Positions 16,750-24,436 of a stretch of 64,000 bases of DNA are shown in pieces; the first letter of the stretch is position 1, and each line of letters opens with the position of its first letter. Source of the stretch: JAENVU01 sp031422675 (GTDB lineage: Bacteria > Actinomycetota > Acidimicrobiia > IMCC26256 > JAENVU01); assembly GCA_031422675.1 (NCBI GenBank), contig JANPMG010000169.1, positions 1-64,000 on the forward strand, read 5' to 3'. The position numbers and the translations under genes were made by a program. The notes beneath the pieces were generated by a model, which was not told where the DNA came from, ran no database searches, and saw nothing but the letters and a program-made list of their open reading frames with translations.

Positions 16750-17439
16750 ATGCGATTCCGAAAGGCGGTATGCAGCTTCGCCGTGGTCATCGCGGCCGGA
16801 GGAGGGATGTGGTTCTCGTCGTCACCGGCGGGAGCAAACTCTGATCCTGGCGCCGCGGCCGACTTCGTCGGACGAATGAACGGACTGCGGGCCTCACGGG
16901 GCCTCGCCGGTCTGAGCACCAACGGCACCCTCGCCGCCAAGGCCCAGCGATGGGCGGAGTACATGGCGTCAGTGGGGGCCATCAGCCACTCGAACCTTTC
17001 CGATGGCGCGCCAGGAGAATGGACGCGACTCGGCGAGAACGTCGGGCGCGGACCCAGCGTGGATGCCATCCACAACGCGCTCGTTGCATCACCCGAGCAT
17101 TACGAAAATCTCACCGATCCGGGGTTCCGGTATGTGGGTGTGGGCGTAGTGAATGCCAACGGGACGTATTACGTCTCGCAGGTGTTCATGGAATCAGCCT
17201 CCCAGCCCGCCCCAAATACGTCCGCACCTGCGGCCGCCACCCCGTCGCCGGGGAAGCCGCGGTCGGCGCCACGAGCGCCGGCCGCGGTCCCGGTACCTCC
17301 GCCACCACCGCCGAACCCGCTGGCCGGCATGCCTCCGGGCTTCGACTACGAGTTGCCGGCAAGCACGCGGCCCGCCGTGGTCAAGATCCGGTCGGGTCGG
17401 GGTTGGGTCTACATGCAGGGATCGTTCCGCATCGCGTGA
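16750..17439 (+). CDS. Secreted CAP-domain (SCP/PR1-like) protein
   Basis: Residues 1-~30 are a Sec signal peptide (basic RFRK start, hydrophobic core, cleavage near SPAGA-NS). Residues ~35-150 form a CAP domain: MNGLRASRGLAGLS, an AQRWAEYMA helix, the HSNLSDGAPGEWTRLGENVG region with conserved His/Glu, and HYENLTDPGFRYVGVGV. A Pro/Ala-rich linker (about residues 155-195) leads to a short C-terminal segment. CAP proteins are extracellular, with lipid-binding or protease-like roles in other organisms; the role here is unknown. It precedes the ECF sigma/anti-sigma pair and could be part of its regulon, though no promoter evidence supports that. Confidence 0.85.
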   Translation: MRFRKAVCSFAVVIAAGGGMWFSSSPAGANSDPGAAADFVGRMNGLRASRGLAGLSTNGTLAAKAQRWAEYMASVGAISHSNLSDGAPGEWTRLGENVGRGPSVDAIHNALVASPEHYENLTDPGFRYVGVGVVNANGTYYVSQVFMESASQPAPNTSAPAAATPSPGKPRSAPRAPAAVPVPPPPPPNPLAGMPPGFDYELPASTRPAVVKIRSGRGWVYMQGSFRIA

Positions 17440-17566
17440 CCTCGCGATCATGTATGGGTCCGTGATGTGATCCACGGGGACTCGATACGGTTGCGGTCAT
17501 CCGTCCACCCATTCGGCACCGAAGAAATCATCGTGAGATCCGAACCCCCTTCAACGTTGTGCGGCC

Positions 17567-18172
17567 ATGACCGCTGACGTCCGCGGCGACCGGCGGCTCG
17601 ACGAACTCGACGACGCGGCACTGGTCGGAGAGGTTGTACAGCGCCGGCCCGAAGCGGTCGAGATCCTGTGGCGGCGCCATTCCAGCGCAGTCCTCGGCGT
17701 GGCGCGCCGGGTCACCGGCAGTGCACCGCTGGCCGAGGAAGTCCTCCAAGAAGTCTTCCTGCGGCTGTGGCGGGCGCCGGAGCGCTTCGACCCGACGCGC
17801 GGTGCGCTGCGTTCGTTCCTGTTGATGGAGGCGAACGGTCGCTCGATCGACGCGATTCGCAGCGACGTGTCCCGGCGCGGCCTCGAAACTCGAACGGCCC
17901 GCACCGACCGGACCGACGCGGACCCGGTGGGGGCGCAGGTCTGGGAAAGCTCGGTGGCCGACCACCTCCGTGAAGCCTTGGACGAGCTTCCGGATGGCGA
18001 ACGCGAAGCCATTGAACTCGCCTACTACGGCCATCATCCGTACAAGGATGTGGCCACCATTCTCGGCGTGCCGGAGGGCACGGTGAAAAGTCGTATCCGA
18101 GCCGGACTGGCCCGTATGCGGGACCGCCTGGTGGCCGTCGATCTCGGGGAGCAACTGTGGACGAGCGATTGA
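17567..18172 (+). CDS. ECF RNA polymerase sigma factor (SigK-like)
   Basis: A two-domain ECF sigma factor: region 2 covers about residues 25-95 (VLQEVFLRLWRAPERFDP, then RSFLLMEANGRSIDAIR) and region 4 about residues 135-190 (LDELPDGEREAIELAYYG, then VPEGTVKSRIRAGLARMRD). The 3' end overlaps the next gene, an RskA-type anti-sigma factor, by 16 bases, so sigma and antagonist are co-translated. This resembles the SigK/RskA pair of mycobacteria. The trigger and the target genes are not evident. Confidence 0.93.
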   Translation: MTADVRGDRRLDELDDAALVGEVVQRRPEAVEILWRRHSSAVLGVARRVTGSAPLAEEVLQEVFLRLWRAPERFDPTRGALRSFLLMEANGRSIDAIRSDVSRRGLETRTARTDRTDADPVGAQVWESSVADHLREALDELPDGEREAIELAYYGHHPYKDVATILGVPEGTVKSRIRAGLARMRDRLVAVDLGEQLWTSD

Positions 18173-18906
18173 ACCCCGAAGAACTTCGGGAGCTGCTCGG
18201 CGCCTTCGCGCTCGGCGCAGTCGAGCCCGAGGACCGCACCCAGGTGGAGGAGTTCGTACTCCAGGACCGTGACGCGCGGATCGAACTCCACCAACTCGAG
18301 CACGCAGTGGCGTGGCTCGGACACGCGTCGCCACGTCCGAGCGACGCGTCGTGGAACGCCGTTCGGCTCGAGATGGCCCGAGACCTGGCCGAATCCGGTA
18401 CCACCGATGTTGCGGCGGGCGAGGAACCGATCGTGCCGACCGACGTCATCTCCATGGACGACTTTGCCGAACGACAGGACCAGAAGAACCGGCGCAAGAA
18501 CTGGCGGCAACTCGTGGCCGTCGCGGCGGCCACCGTGGTGCTCCTCGGCACTGCGATCGGCGTGGCCCAGGTGATCAGGGAGGACTCGGCCAATCCACCG
18601 GGTCGGACCGTGGCCCTTCGCGCGCCCGACGGCGGAGTGCCAGTGGAGGTTGTCCTCCATCGCAACGGCACGGGCTCGGTCCGGAGTTCCGATCTGCCGA
18701 GGGCACTGCGCGGCCAGGTCTATCAACTCTGGGCCCAAGCGTCGCCGACCGCACCGATGCACTCGGCCGGACTGCTCGGCCGGGTACCGGAAGGCCGCCG
18801 CCTCACCGTGCCTCGCGGCACCCTCCGGATCGCGATCAGTGTCGAACCCGAAGGGGGGAGTCGCGAGCCGACGACGGACCCGGTGGCGGTCAGCGACGAA
18901 CTCTGA
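18157..18906 (+). CDS. RskA-type anti-sigma factor
   Basis: The 249-residue protein has an N-terminal helical sigma-binding domain (ELLGAFALGAVEPEDRTQVEEF, quoted in part), one transmembrane helix at about residues 114-135 (LVAVAAATVVLLGTAIGVA) and an extracytoplasmic RskA C-terminal domain (YQLWAQ, SAGLLGRVPEG). It should hold the preceding ECF sigma factor at the membrane until proteolysis releases it. The start is GTG 18157, inside the end of the sigma gene. No zinc-binding HxxxCxxC is seen, as expected for the RskA group. Confidence 0.9.
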   Translation: MDERLNPEELRELLGAFALGAVEPEDRTQVEEFVLQDRDARIELHQLEHAVAWLGHASPRPSDASWNAVRLEMARDLAESGTTDVAAGEEPIVPTDVISMDDFAERQDQKNRRKNWRQLVAVAAATVVLLGTAIGVAQVIREDSANPPGRTVALRAPDGGVPVEVVLHRNGTGSVRSSDLPRALRGQVYQLWAQASPTAPMHSAGLLGRVPEGRRLTVPRGTLRIAISVEPEGGSREPTTDPVAVSDEL

Positions 18907-18937
18907 TCGAGCGCTGATTCACATCGCAACCGCGCCC

Positions 18938-18958
18938 ACCCCTGAACCAGTCAGGGGT
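18938..18958. terminator. Hairpin between anti-sigma factor and the 30-codon gene
   Basis: ACCCCTGA (18938-18945) pairs with TCAGGGGT (18951-18958) around a five-base loop. It lies between two convergent genes and contains the stop codon of the minus-strand small gene. It lacks a T-run, so termination is possible rather than certain. Confidence 0.4.
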
Positions 18959-19043
18959 TCAGGTGCACCACGAACTGCAGCAGCCCGGCGCCGAGGATCA
19001 GCACCAACAGAGCGATGATCGCGAGAGTGGTTCCTTGTCTCAT
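18951..19043 (-). CDS. 30-residue single-helix membrane peptide
   Basis: A short ORF starts at ATG 19043, overlapping the stop of the SAM hydrolase gene as ATGA. It has a good GGAGG site seven bases upstream, inside that gene. The product is RQGTTLAIIALLVLILGAGL followed by LQFVVHLNP, that is, a basic N-terminus, one transmembrane helix and a short tail. The coupling, the ribosome site and the membrane-helix composition support a real gene. No family is recognised and its role is unknown. Confidence 0.6.
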   Translation of the reverse strand: MRQGTTLAIIALLVLILGAGLLQFVVHLNP

Positions 19044-19861
19044 GCGGGGCCTCCAGCCGGCACGATCGTGACGCCCGATCCGGCGGTGAGGCCGCAATCG
19101 ACCGCCGCCGACTTCCGATCGAGCGCGAGGGAAACGAGTCCGTAGGAGTCGACGATCATCGCCAACTCCGACGGGTTTGCGTCGGCGTAGGTATGGACCC
19201 AACGGGCCCGCCGCCCGCCGGGACCGAATCGCAGCTCCACCGTGTCGCCGCGGGTGACGCCGAGCGCGGTCAGTTCCTCGGGCCCGATGTTGAGCTGACA
19301 GTTGCCGTACCCATCGACCCACCAGACCTCGCCGACGAGCGTTCCGGCCTCGACGTTCGGCAGCGGTATCAGCCCGGGGGTGAGTCCGGCCGGGTCCACG
19401 AGTTCGCCGAGGGCTTCGAGTGCGATGCCCCGGGCCAGGAATCCGGCCGCAGGCGCGAGCACATCGCGGCCGGCGAACGTGGGGCCGGGTGCATCCATCT
19501 GGTACTCGTCATTGGTGAGTGCGACGACGCGACGCGCGCCGCCGACCATCGCCACGGCCGGCGCCAGCAAGCCGTTGTCCGGCCCGATGAAGATCCCGGT
19601 CTCGGTTTCGATCGCCACCGCGCGCCGATCCGTCCCGACCCCGGGATCCACCACCGCGAGCACGATGCCGTCGGGCAGATATTGGACGGCGCGCACGAGC
19701 GTGAGCGAACCGGCGCGCACGTCGTGAGCCGGAACCCCGTGGGTGATGTCGAGAATCCGAAGGTCCGGGGCGAGGTCCGTCATCACCGCCTTGCACACTC
19801 CGACGAACTCGTCGACATAGCCGTAGTCGGTCAGGAACGAGACGACCTCGACATTCGACAC
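19040..19861 (-). CDS. SAM hydrolase (SAM hydroxide adenosyltransferase, DUF62/chlorinase-fluorinase family)
   Basis: The fold belongs to the S-adenosylmethionine hydrolase family related to fluorinase and chlorinase. Visible blocks are FLTDYG at the N-terminus, DITHGVPAHDVRAGS, VVDPGVGTDRRAV (the family Asp-x-Gly-x-Gly block with Arg), GPDNGLL and TFAGRDVLAPAA. The halogenase-specific insertion of fluorinase is not seen, so hydrolysis of SAM to adenosine and methionine is the expected reaction. The start is GTG 19861. It is coupled to a 30-codon membrane peptide downstream. Confidence 0.88.
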   Translation of the reverse strand: MSNVEVVSFLTDYGYVDEFVGVCKAVMTDLAPDLRILDITHGVPAHDVRAGSLTLVRAVQYLPDGIVLAVVDPGVGTDRRAVAIETETGIFIGPDNGLLAPAVAMVGGARRVVALTNDEYQMDAPGPTFAGRDVLAPAAGFLARGIALEALGELVDPAGLTPGLIPLPNVEAGTLVGEVWWVDGYGNCQLNIGPEELTALGVTRGDTVELRFGPGGRRARWVHTYADANPSELAMIVDSYGLVSLALDRKSAAVDCGLTAGSGVTIVPAGGPA

Positions 19862-19891
19862 AGATCCGACGGTAGCGCCGGCGTCACACGC

Positions 19892-20701
19892 TCAGCGCTT
19901 CGGGGCGCCGAGGTCACGGGAACGATCGGTGGCGGCGGTCACCGCGTCCAGGATCGCCGCTCGCATCGAGTGGGCCTCGAGCACCCGCAGCCCGGCCGCA
20001 GTGGTTCCACCCGGCGACGTGACCTCAGCCCGGAGCGCCTCGGCGGTCTCGCCGCGATCGGTCAACATCACCCCAGCACCACGGATCGTTCCGTGCACCA
20101 ACGTGGTCGCGACGTCGCGAGGCAGGCCATTCAGCACCCCGGCCTCGATCATCGCCTCGGCGAAGAGGAACACGTACGCAGGGCCCGAGCCCGACAACCC
20201 GGTCACTGCGTCCAGGAGCGGCTCCGCAACAACGACCACCGTGCCCACCGCGCCGAGCACACGCGTGGCGGTGGCGACGTGTACCTCGGTTGCGAGCGAA
20301 CCGCCGGCGAGCGCGGCAACCCCGTGGCCGACGAGTGCGGGGGTGTTCGGCATCGCCCGCACGACCGGCCGGCCGGGGACCGCGGCTTCCAGATCGGCGA
20401 GGGAGATCCCGGCTGCGATCGACACGACCAACGCACCCTCGGCCAGGACCGGGAGCGCGCCGTCGAGCACTGCGAGTACGTCGGCCGGCTTCACCGCGAC
20501 GACCACGACATCGGCGTCGCCCACGACCCACGATGCGCTCGGTCCCACCCGCACTCCGGCCAGCTCGTCTTCGAGGGCTCGGCGCCGACCGGGATCGGTC
20601 TCGGCAATCGCCAGGCCCTCGGCGTCGAATCCGGCGGCCAGCAAGCCCGCGACCAGCGCGGTGCCCATCCGACCACCACCCAGAACTGCTATTCGCTCCA
20701 C
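19892..20701 (-). CDS. proC: Pyrroline-5-carboxylate reductase
   Basis: Last step of proline synthesis: reduces pyrroline-5-carboxylate with NAD(P)H. The N-terminal Rossmann motif is VLGGGRMGTALVAGLL, with VRAMPNTPALVGHG and the family signature GLSGSGPAYVFLFAEAMIEAG. The length (269) is normal. It starts at GTG 20701 and ends 30 bases before the SAM hydrolase start, so the two may be co-transcribed. Confidence 0.95.
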   Translation of the reverse strand: MERIAVLGGGRMGTALVAGLLAAGFDAEGLAIAETDPGRRRALEDELAGVRVGPSASWVVGDADVVVVAVKPADVLAVLDGALPVLAEGALVVSIAAGISLADLEAAVPGRPVVRAMPNTPALVGHGVAALAGGSLATEVHVATATRVLGAVGTVVVVAEPLLDAVTGLSGSGPAYVFLFAEAMIEAGVLNGLPRDVATTLVHGTIRGAGVMLTDRGETAEALRAEVTSPGGTTAAGLRVLEAHSMRAAILDAVTAATDRSRDLGAPKR

Positions 20702-21061
20702 GGGGTCAGGCTATTGGCCGGAAGACGAAATCCCGCGCCCGACGCTGGAACCGGCCGGCGCGTCGGCGGGCGCGGACGCGAGAAGACCCGACTCGCATTC
20801 CGTGCTCCCCGCACTTCCCCGAGCGGAGGGCCTTCGGCGAGCCGGGCCTTCTCAGATTCGCCACCCGTCGGTGTCGACGACCGGCAAGTTATAACTGGAC
20901 GCTACTGAAGGCAAATCACCGCAACTGAATGATCTGGAAGAACTATGGCCCCCATGAGTCGCAACGGAGCGGAGACGAACAACTCGGTGGGGGCGCCCAA
21001 GCCCCTCGGTTCCTCGCCGTCGACCGGTTCCCCCCGGGCGACCGTACGAGCAGGACCGCAG
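20702..21061. other. Intergenic region of 360 bases without a convincing gene
   Basis: The stretch separates the proC start from the 3' end of the YbjN-like gene. A short AT-richer island at about 20885-20945 stands out against the GC-rich surroundings. On the minus strand it holds TTGCCT (20914-20909) and TATAAC (20893-20888), 15 bases apart, a weak candidate promoter for proC with a long leader. A plus-strand ATG at 20945 opens a frame that runs into the antisense of the YbjN gene and looks like a shadow. Confidence 0.35.
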
Positions 21062-21511
21062 CTAGCGGTAGGCAAGGGTGACGACGGCCTGGAACCATTT
21101 CTCGGTGAGGTCGAACAGCACGCCGATGATGCGGTCCAGTTCCTCGGCCGTGAGATATTCGATCGCCACGCGTCCGGTCAGGTAGATGTCACCGTCGGGT
21201 CCGAGCGAGAACCGGGCGCCGTAGAGGTCGTGGTTCCGGCGCAGCAACCACGCGTGCAGCGCCGGGAGACGGGTCTCGTCCTCGGGTGCGGGCAGGAAGT
21301 ACACCTCGTAGCGGAGCGTGCGCTGATGGAGGTCGAAGTAGATCGTGGTGGCATCCCGGCCGTCGCAACCGAAGCGCACGTACCAGCGCCGCAGCTCGGC
21401 GTCGTACTCCACGTGTTGGATCGAGGGTTCGGCCGCCACCGGTCCGAAGAGATGGTCCTGGACGAGGGCGTGCGCATCGGCCAGCGCCTGGGGATCGGGC
21501 GTCAGCGACAC
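21062..21511 (-). CDS. YbjN-domain protein
   Basis: This 149-residue protein resembles the YbjN family, related in fold to type III secretion chaperones; its biochemical role is unsettled. Recognisable features are RRWYVRFGCDGRDATTIYF, the LHQRTLRYEVYFLPAP strand pair and LLRRNHDLYGARFSLGPDG, followed by a C-terminal helix (LDRIIGVLFDLTEKWF). The start is GTG 21511, overlapping mshA by ten bases. The same pair, a glycosyltransferase for mycothiol followed by a YbjN-type gene, is conserved in mycobacteria, supporting the assignment and a functional link. Confidence 0.82.
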   Translation of the reverse strand: MSLTPDPQALADAHALVQDHLFGPVAAEPSIQHVEYDAELRRWYVRFGCDGRDATTIYFDLHQRTLRYEVYFLPAPEDETRLPALHAWLLRRNHDLYGARFSLGPDGDIYLTGRVAIEYLTAEELDRIIGVLFDLTEKWFQAVVTLAYR

Positions 21512-22734
21512 GACACCGGTTCGCGGGCCAAGAGATCGACGTAGAGGCGACGCAGCCGGGCCGCCGTCATGCTCCACGCGTAACGCCGGGACCGAGCTTC
21601 CGCGGCAACGCCCATCGCGTACGCGGCGGCCGGGTCGGCGAGTAGCTGCTCGATCCGACCCGCGAAGTCCTCCGGATCCCGACTGTCGACGAGGTAGCCG
21701 GTGATGCCGTCGTCCACCAGCGAGACGAGCCCACCGACCGCGGCGGCCACCACGGGTGTTCCACACGCGGCGGCCTCGAGCGCGACGAGACCGAAGGACT
21801 CGCTGTGGCTCGGAACCAGGCACACATCAACGGCGCGGTAGTACCGAGCCAGATCCGCGTGGGACTGGGGTGGCACGAATCGCACCCGATCCGCGACGCC
21901 GAGCTTCGCGGCGAGTTCGTGAAGCCGTTCGAGTTCTTGATCGCCGTCGGGGCCGCTCGGGCCCCCCACCACCAACAGCACCGACGCCGAATCGCGCAGT
22001 TCCGCCAGGGATTGGACGGCCAGATCGGCGCCCTTGAGCGGCTGGATCCGGCCCGCGAACAACAACACCGGCTCGTCGCCGAGGCCGAGCGCGCGCCGCT
22101 CCGCATCCCGCTGCCGGGGCTCGACCGCGTGGAAGATCTCGTGATCCACACCCGGGGGAACGATCTCGATCCGCTCCGGGGGCGCGGCGTACAACAGCTC
22201 GAGCTGATCGCGTTCGGAGGCGGTGGACGCGAGCATGAGATCGGCGCAGTTCACGATCTCGTGCTCCACCCGTGCCCGCAGCTCGGGGTCGTCATCGATC
22301 CCGGCGTCGGCCTTCACGCGCGCCAAGGTGTGAAAGGTGGCGACGAGCGGCAGATCCAGCTCGTGCTTCAACCGGTGACCGACGGCGCCGGACAACCAGT
22401 AGTTCGCGTGGATCGCGTCGTAGCGCGCCCCGCGCTCGACCAGGCCCAGCGTGGCGTTCACCATCGGCTCCACGAGCTCGATCAGATCGTGCTTCGAGAC
22501 CGGGCCGGTCGGGCCGGCGTCGAGGTGAATCACCCGGAACCCGGGCTCGACCTCGACCGCGTCGGGCTGGTCTGAGTGCTCGCGCCGGACCAGGACGTCG
22601 CATTCAACGCCGGCGCGCGCCAACGCGGATGCCAGCGCCCGGACGTACACGCTCATGCCCCCGCCGTCACCCGCGCCAGGCTGGGCAAGTGGGGAGCTGT
22701 GAACGGACAGGACGGCAAGACGGCGAATGTTCAT
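21502..22734 (-). CDS. mshA: D-inositol-3-phosphate glycosyltransferase, mycothiol synthesis
   Basis: GT4-type glycosyltransferase that joins N-acetylglucosamine to inositol-3-phosphate, the first mycothiol step. Evidence is the N-terminal SVHSSPLAQPGAGDGGGMSV block characteristic of MshA, FHTLARVK, the RIQPLKGADLAVQSLAEL block and the SESFGLVALEAAACGTPVV nucleotide-sugar site. The start is ATG 22734; upstream in-frame residues have no similarity. It overlaps the YbjN-type gene. Mycothiol is restricted to Actinobacteria, so this supports the taxonomic call. Confidence 0.92.
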   Translation of the reverse strand: MNIRRLAVLSVHSSPLAQPGAGDGGGMSVYVRALASALARAGVECDVLVRREHSDQPDAVEVEPGFRVIHLDAGPTGPVSKHDLIELVEPMVNATLGLVERGARYDAIHANYWLSGAVGHRLKHELDLPLVATFHTLARVKADAGIDDDPELRARVEHEIVNCADLMLASTASERDQLELLYAAPPERIEIVPPGVDHEIFHAVEPRQRDAERRALGLGDEPVLLFAGRIQPLKGADLAVQSLAELRDSASVLLVVGGPSGPDGDQELERLHELAAKLGVADRVRFVPPQSHADLARYYRAVDVCLVPSHSESFGLVALEAAACGTPVVAAAVGGLVSLVDDGITGYLVDSRDPEDFAGRIEQLLADPAAAYAMGVAAEARSRRYAWSMTAARLRRLYVDLLAREPVSCR

Positions 22735-22817
22735 GGGGTCTGGCGATCCTAACGTCACGGCCCCTGCGACCATTCCTGGCGCCTATGGGCCCAGTTCCGG
22801 CGGGGCCAGTCCGTCGG

Positions 22818-23165
22818 TCAGCCGGTGAACGATCGGTAGACGTCGACGAGGGTTTGCTTCTGACGTTCGGTGATCGTCGTGTCCGCCATGATCGCCGCCA
22901 CCAGGTCCGAATCAGGCTTCTCGTCGAGAATGCCGGCGCGCACGTACAGCGTCTCGGCCGAGATCCGCAGCCCCTTGGCGATGCCCTGGAGGATCTCGGC
23001 CGACGGCTTGCGCAGACCGCGCTCGATCTGACTGAGGTACGGGTTCGAGATCCCGGCGAGTTCGCTCAGCTTGCGCAGCGACAGCCGATCGGAACGCCGC
23101 TGGTCACGAATGAACTCACCGAGATCGCGCAGCCGAGCTTCGACGGCATCGGTGGGTGCGCTCAT
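22818..23165 (-). CDS. XRE-family helix-turn-helix regulator
   Basis: The 115-residue protein has a Cro/CI-type domain at about residues 14-70: LGEFIRDQRRSDRLSLRKLS, then ISNPYLSQIERGLRKPS, ILQGIAKGLRIS. A C-terminal helix (ITERQKQTLVDVYRSF) follows. Its start overlaps the stop of the RsiG-like gene as ATGA, so the two proteins are made from one message. A similar XRE gene is near mshA in mycobacteria. Target genes are unknown. Confidence 0.88.
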   Translation of the reverse strand: MSAPTDAVEARLRDLGEFIRDQRRSDRLSLRKLSELAGISNPYLSQIERGLRKPSAEILQGIAKGLRISAETLYVRAGILDEKPDSDLVAAIMADTTITERQKQTLVDVYRSFTG

Positions 23166-23680
23166 CCCGGCGAGTTCGGCGCCAATCGCTCGGCGACTTC
23201 GTGGGTCAGCGAGTCGATCACGGCGTGGAGCGAACGGCGGCGGACGGAGAGGTCCTGTTCGAGCTCGCGCAGCTGGCCGAGCGTGGCCTGGAGTTCGGCT
23301 TCAGTCAGGTTCGGAAGATTGACCAACGTGGCGTCCGAGACCAGCCGCTCGACGCCCCGGTTCCATTCGATCCCGGCGGCCGGAGCGAGCACCGACTGCG
23401 CGCGGGTGTGCGCGGGGTCGCTACGCGCACCGTCGTCGGCGAGGATCTCGGGCAGCTTCGCGATGAGGTCGCCCAACGTCCCGCCCGCAGCGCGGCGGTC
23501 TCGCTCGGCCTCCAGGATGTCGATCCGACCCTGGGCCAACCGGCGCACGTACGAGATCTCGGTCTCGACCTCAAGGCACTCACGCTCCATGGCATGGAGC
23601 TCGTCGACGGAGTGCGCGCCAAGCCCGTCGGCATAGGCGGGGCCAAGAATTCGGTCGATACGGCGGACATGTTGAGCCAT
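23162..23680 (-). CDS. rsiG: RsiG-like c-di-GMP-binding anti-sigma factor
   Basis: In Streptomyces, RsiG holds the sigma factor WhiG when bound to c-di-GMP, through paired E-x3-S-x2-R-x3-Q-x3-D motifs on two antiparallel helices. This 172-residue protein has the first motif exactly at E39-S43-R46-Q50-D54. A second copy lies at E141-S145-R148-H152-D156, with His in place of Gln. Both lie in long predicted helices separated by about 80 residues, and an N-terminal segment could contact a sigma factor. The start is ATG 23680; no strong ribosome site is visible. No WhiG-type sigma gene is in the window. The motif match is direct; the function is inferred from the family. Confidence 0.75.
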   Translation of the reverse strand: MAQHVRRIDRILGPAYADGLGAHSVDELHAMERECLEVETEISYVRRLAQGRIDILEAERDRRAAGGTLGDLIAKLPEILADDGARSDPAHTRAQSVLAPAAGIEWNRGVERLVSDATLVNLPNLTEAELQATLGQLRELEQDLSVRRRSLHAVIDSLTHEVAERLAPNSPG

Positions 23681-23760
23681 CGGGATGAGGCTACCGCGCC
23701 GCCCGGAATGAACCCGACCCCCGTGGGGTAAGCATGCACAACCCCCGATCAGGAGTCCCC

Positions 23761-24372
23761 ATGGCCGCCTATACCCTGCCCGAACTTCCCTACGACCTCG
23801 CTGCCCTCGAGCCGCACTACTCTGCCGAAGTCCTGGAGCTCCATCACCACAAACACCACGCGGCCTACGTCGACGGCGCCAACACCGCGCTCGACAAACT
23901 CGACGACGCCCGATCATCGGACGACTACGGATCGATCAACCAGCTCCAGAAGAACTTGGCGTTCCATCTCTCGGGCCACGTTCTGCACTCGATGTTCTGG
24001 GAGAACCTCTCGCCCGACGGCGGCGGCGAGCCCGACGGTGACCTCGTGGCCGCGATCAACGACGGCTTCGGCAGCCTGGGCCACTTTCGCAGCCAGATGA
24101 ATCAGGCGGCGCTGAACGTGCAGGGGTCGGGTTGGGGTGCCCTGACCTGGGAACCGCTGGGGCAGCGCCTCATCATCGAGCAGATCTACGACCACCAGAG
24201 CAACGTGGGCCAGGGTGCGCCACCGCTGCTCGTGCTCGACATGTGGGAGCACGCCTACTACTTGCAGTACCGGAACGTGAAGGCCGACTGGGTCGAGGCC
24301 TACTGGCGGATCGTCAACTGGCCGGATGTTGCGCAGCGCTTCGAACGGGCGCGTACCCTCGAACTCCTCTGA
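23761..24372 (+). CDS. sodA: Superoxide dismutase (Fe/Mn family)
   Basis: Converts superoxide to oxygen and peroxide. The metal ligands are visible as His28 (LELHHHKHH), His76 (GHVLHSMFW), Asp160 and His164 (LDMWEHAYYLQYRN); GSGWGALTW is also conserved. It is 203 residues long from ATG 23761, which has AGGAG seven bases upstream; an in-frame ATG at 23734 lacks family similarity. Mn or Fe use cannot be decided by eye. No export signal is present, so the enzyme should be cytoplasmic. It is divergent from the rsiG operon. Confidence 0.95.
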   Translation: MAAYTLPELPYDLAALEPHYSAEVLELHHHKHHAAYVDGANTALDKLDDARSSDDYGSINQLQKNLAFHLSGHVLHSMFWENLSPDGGGEPDGDLVAAINDGFGSLGHFRSQMNQAALNVQGSGWGALTWEPLGQRLIIEQIYDHQSNVGQGAPPLLVLDMWEHAYYLQYRNVKADWVEAYWRIVNWPDVAQRFERARTLELL

Positions 24373-24394
24373 TCGAGGTCCGAACCACCCCAGG

Positions 24395-24436
24395 ACGGCC
24401 ATCCGCCTCCGAACGACCATCCGCCCCCGGGCGACC
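24395..24436. repeat. 18-bp tandem repeat upstream of the DUF1295 gene
   Basis: Two 18-base units (24395-24412 and 24413-24430, three mismatches) and a partial third lead directly into the ATG at 24437. The repeat leaves no obvious ribosome-binding site. Confidence 0.6.

Noticed and set aside
19193..20908. 571-codon plus-strand frame opposite the SAM hydrolase and proC genes
   Set aside because: No recognisable domain and dominated by Arg, His and Gly; both minus-strand genes have diagnostic motifs.
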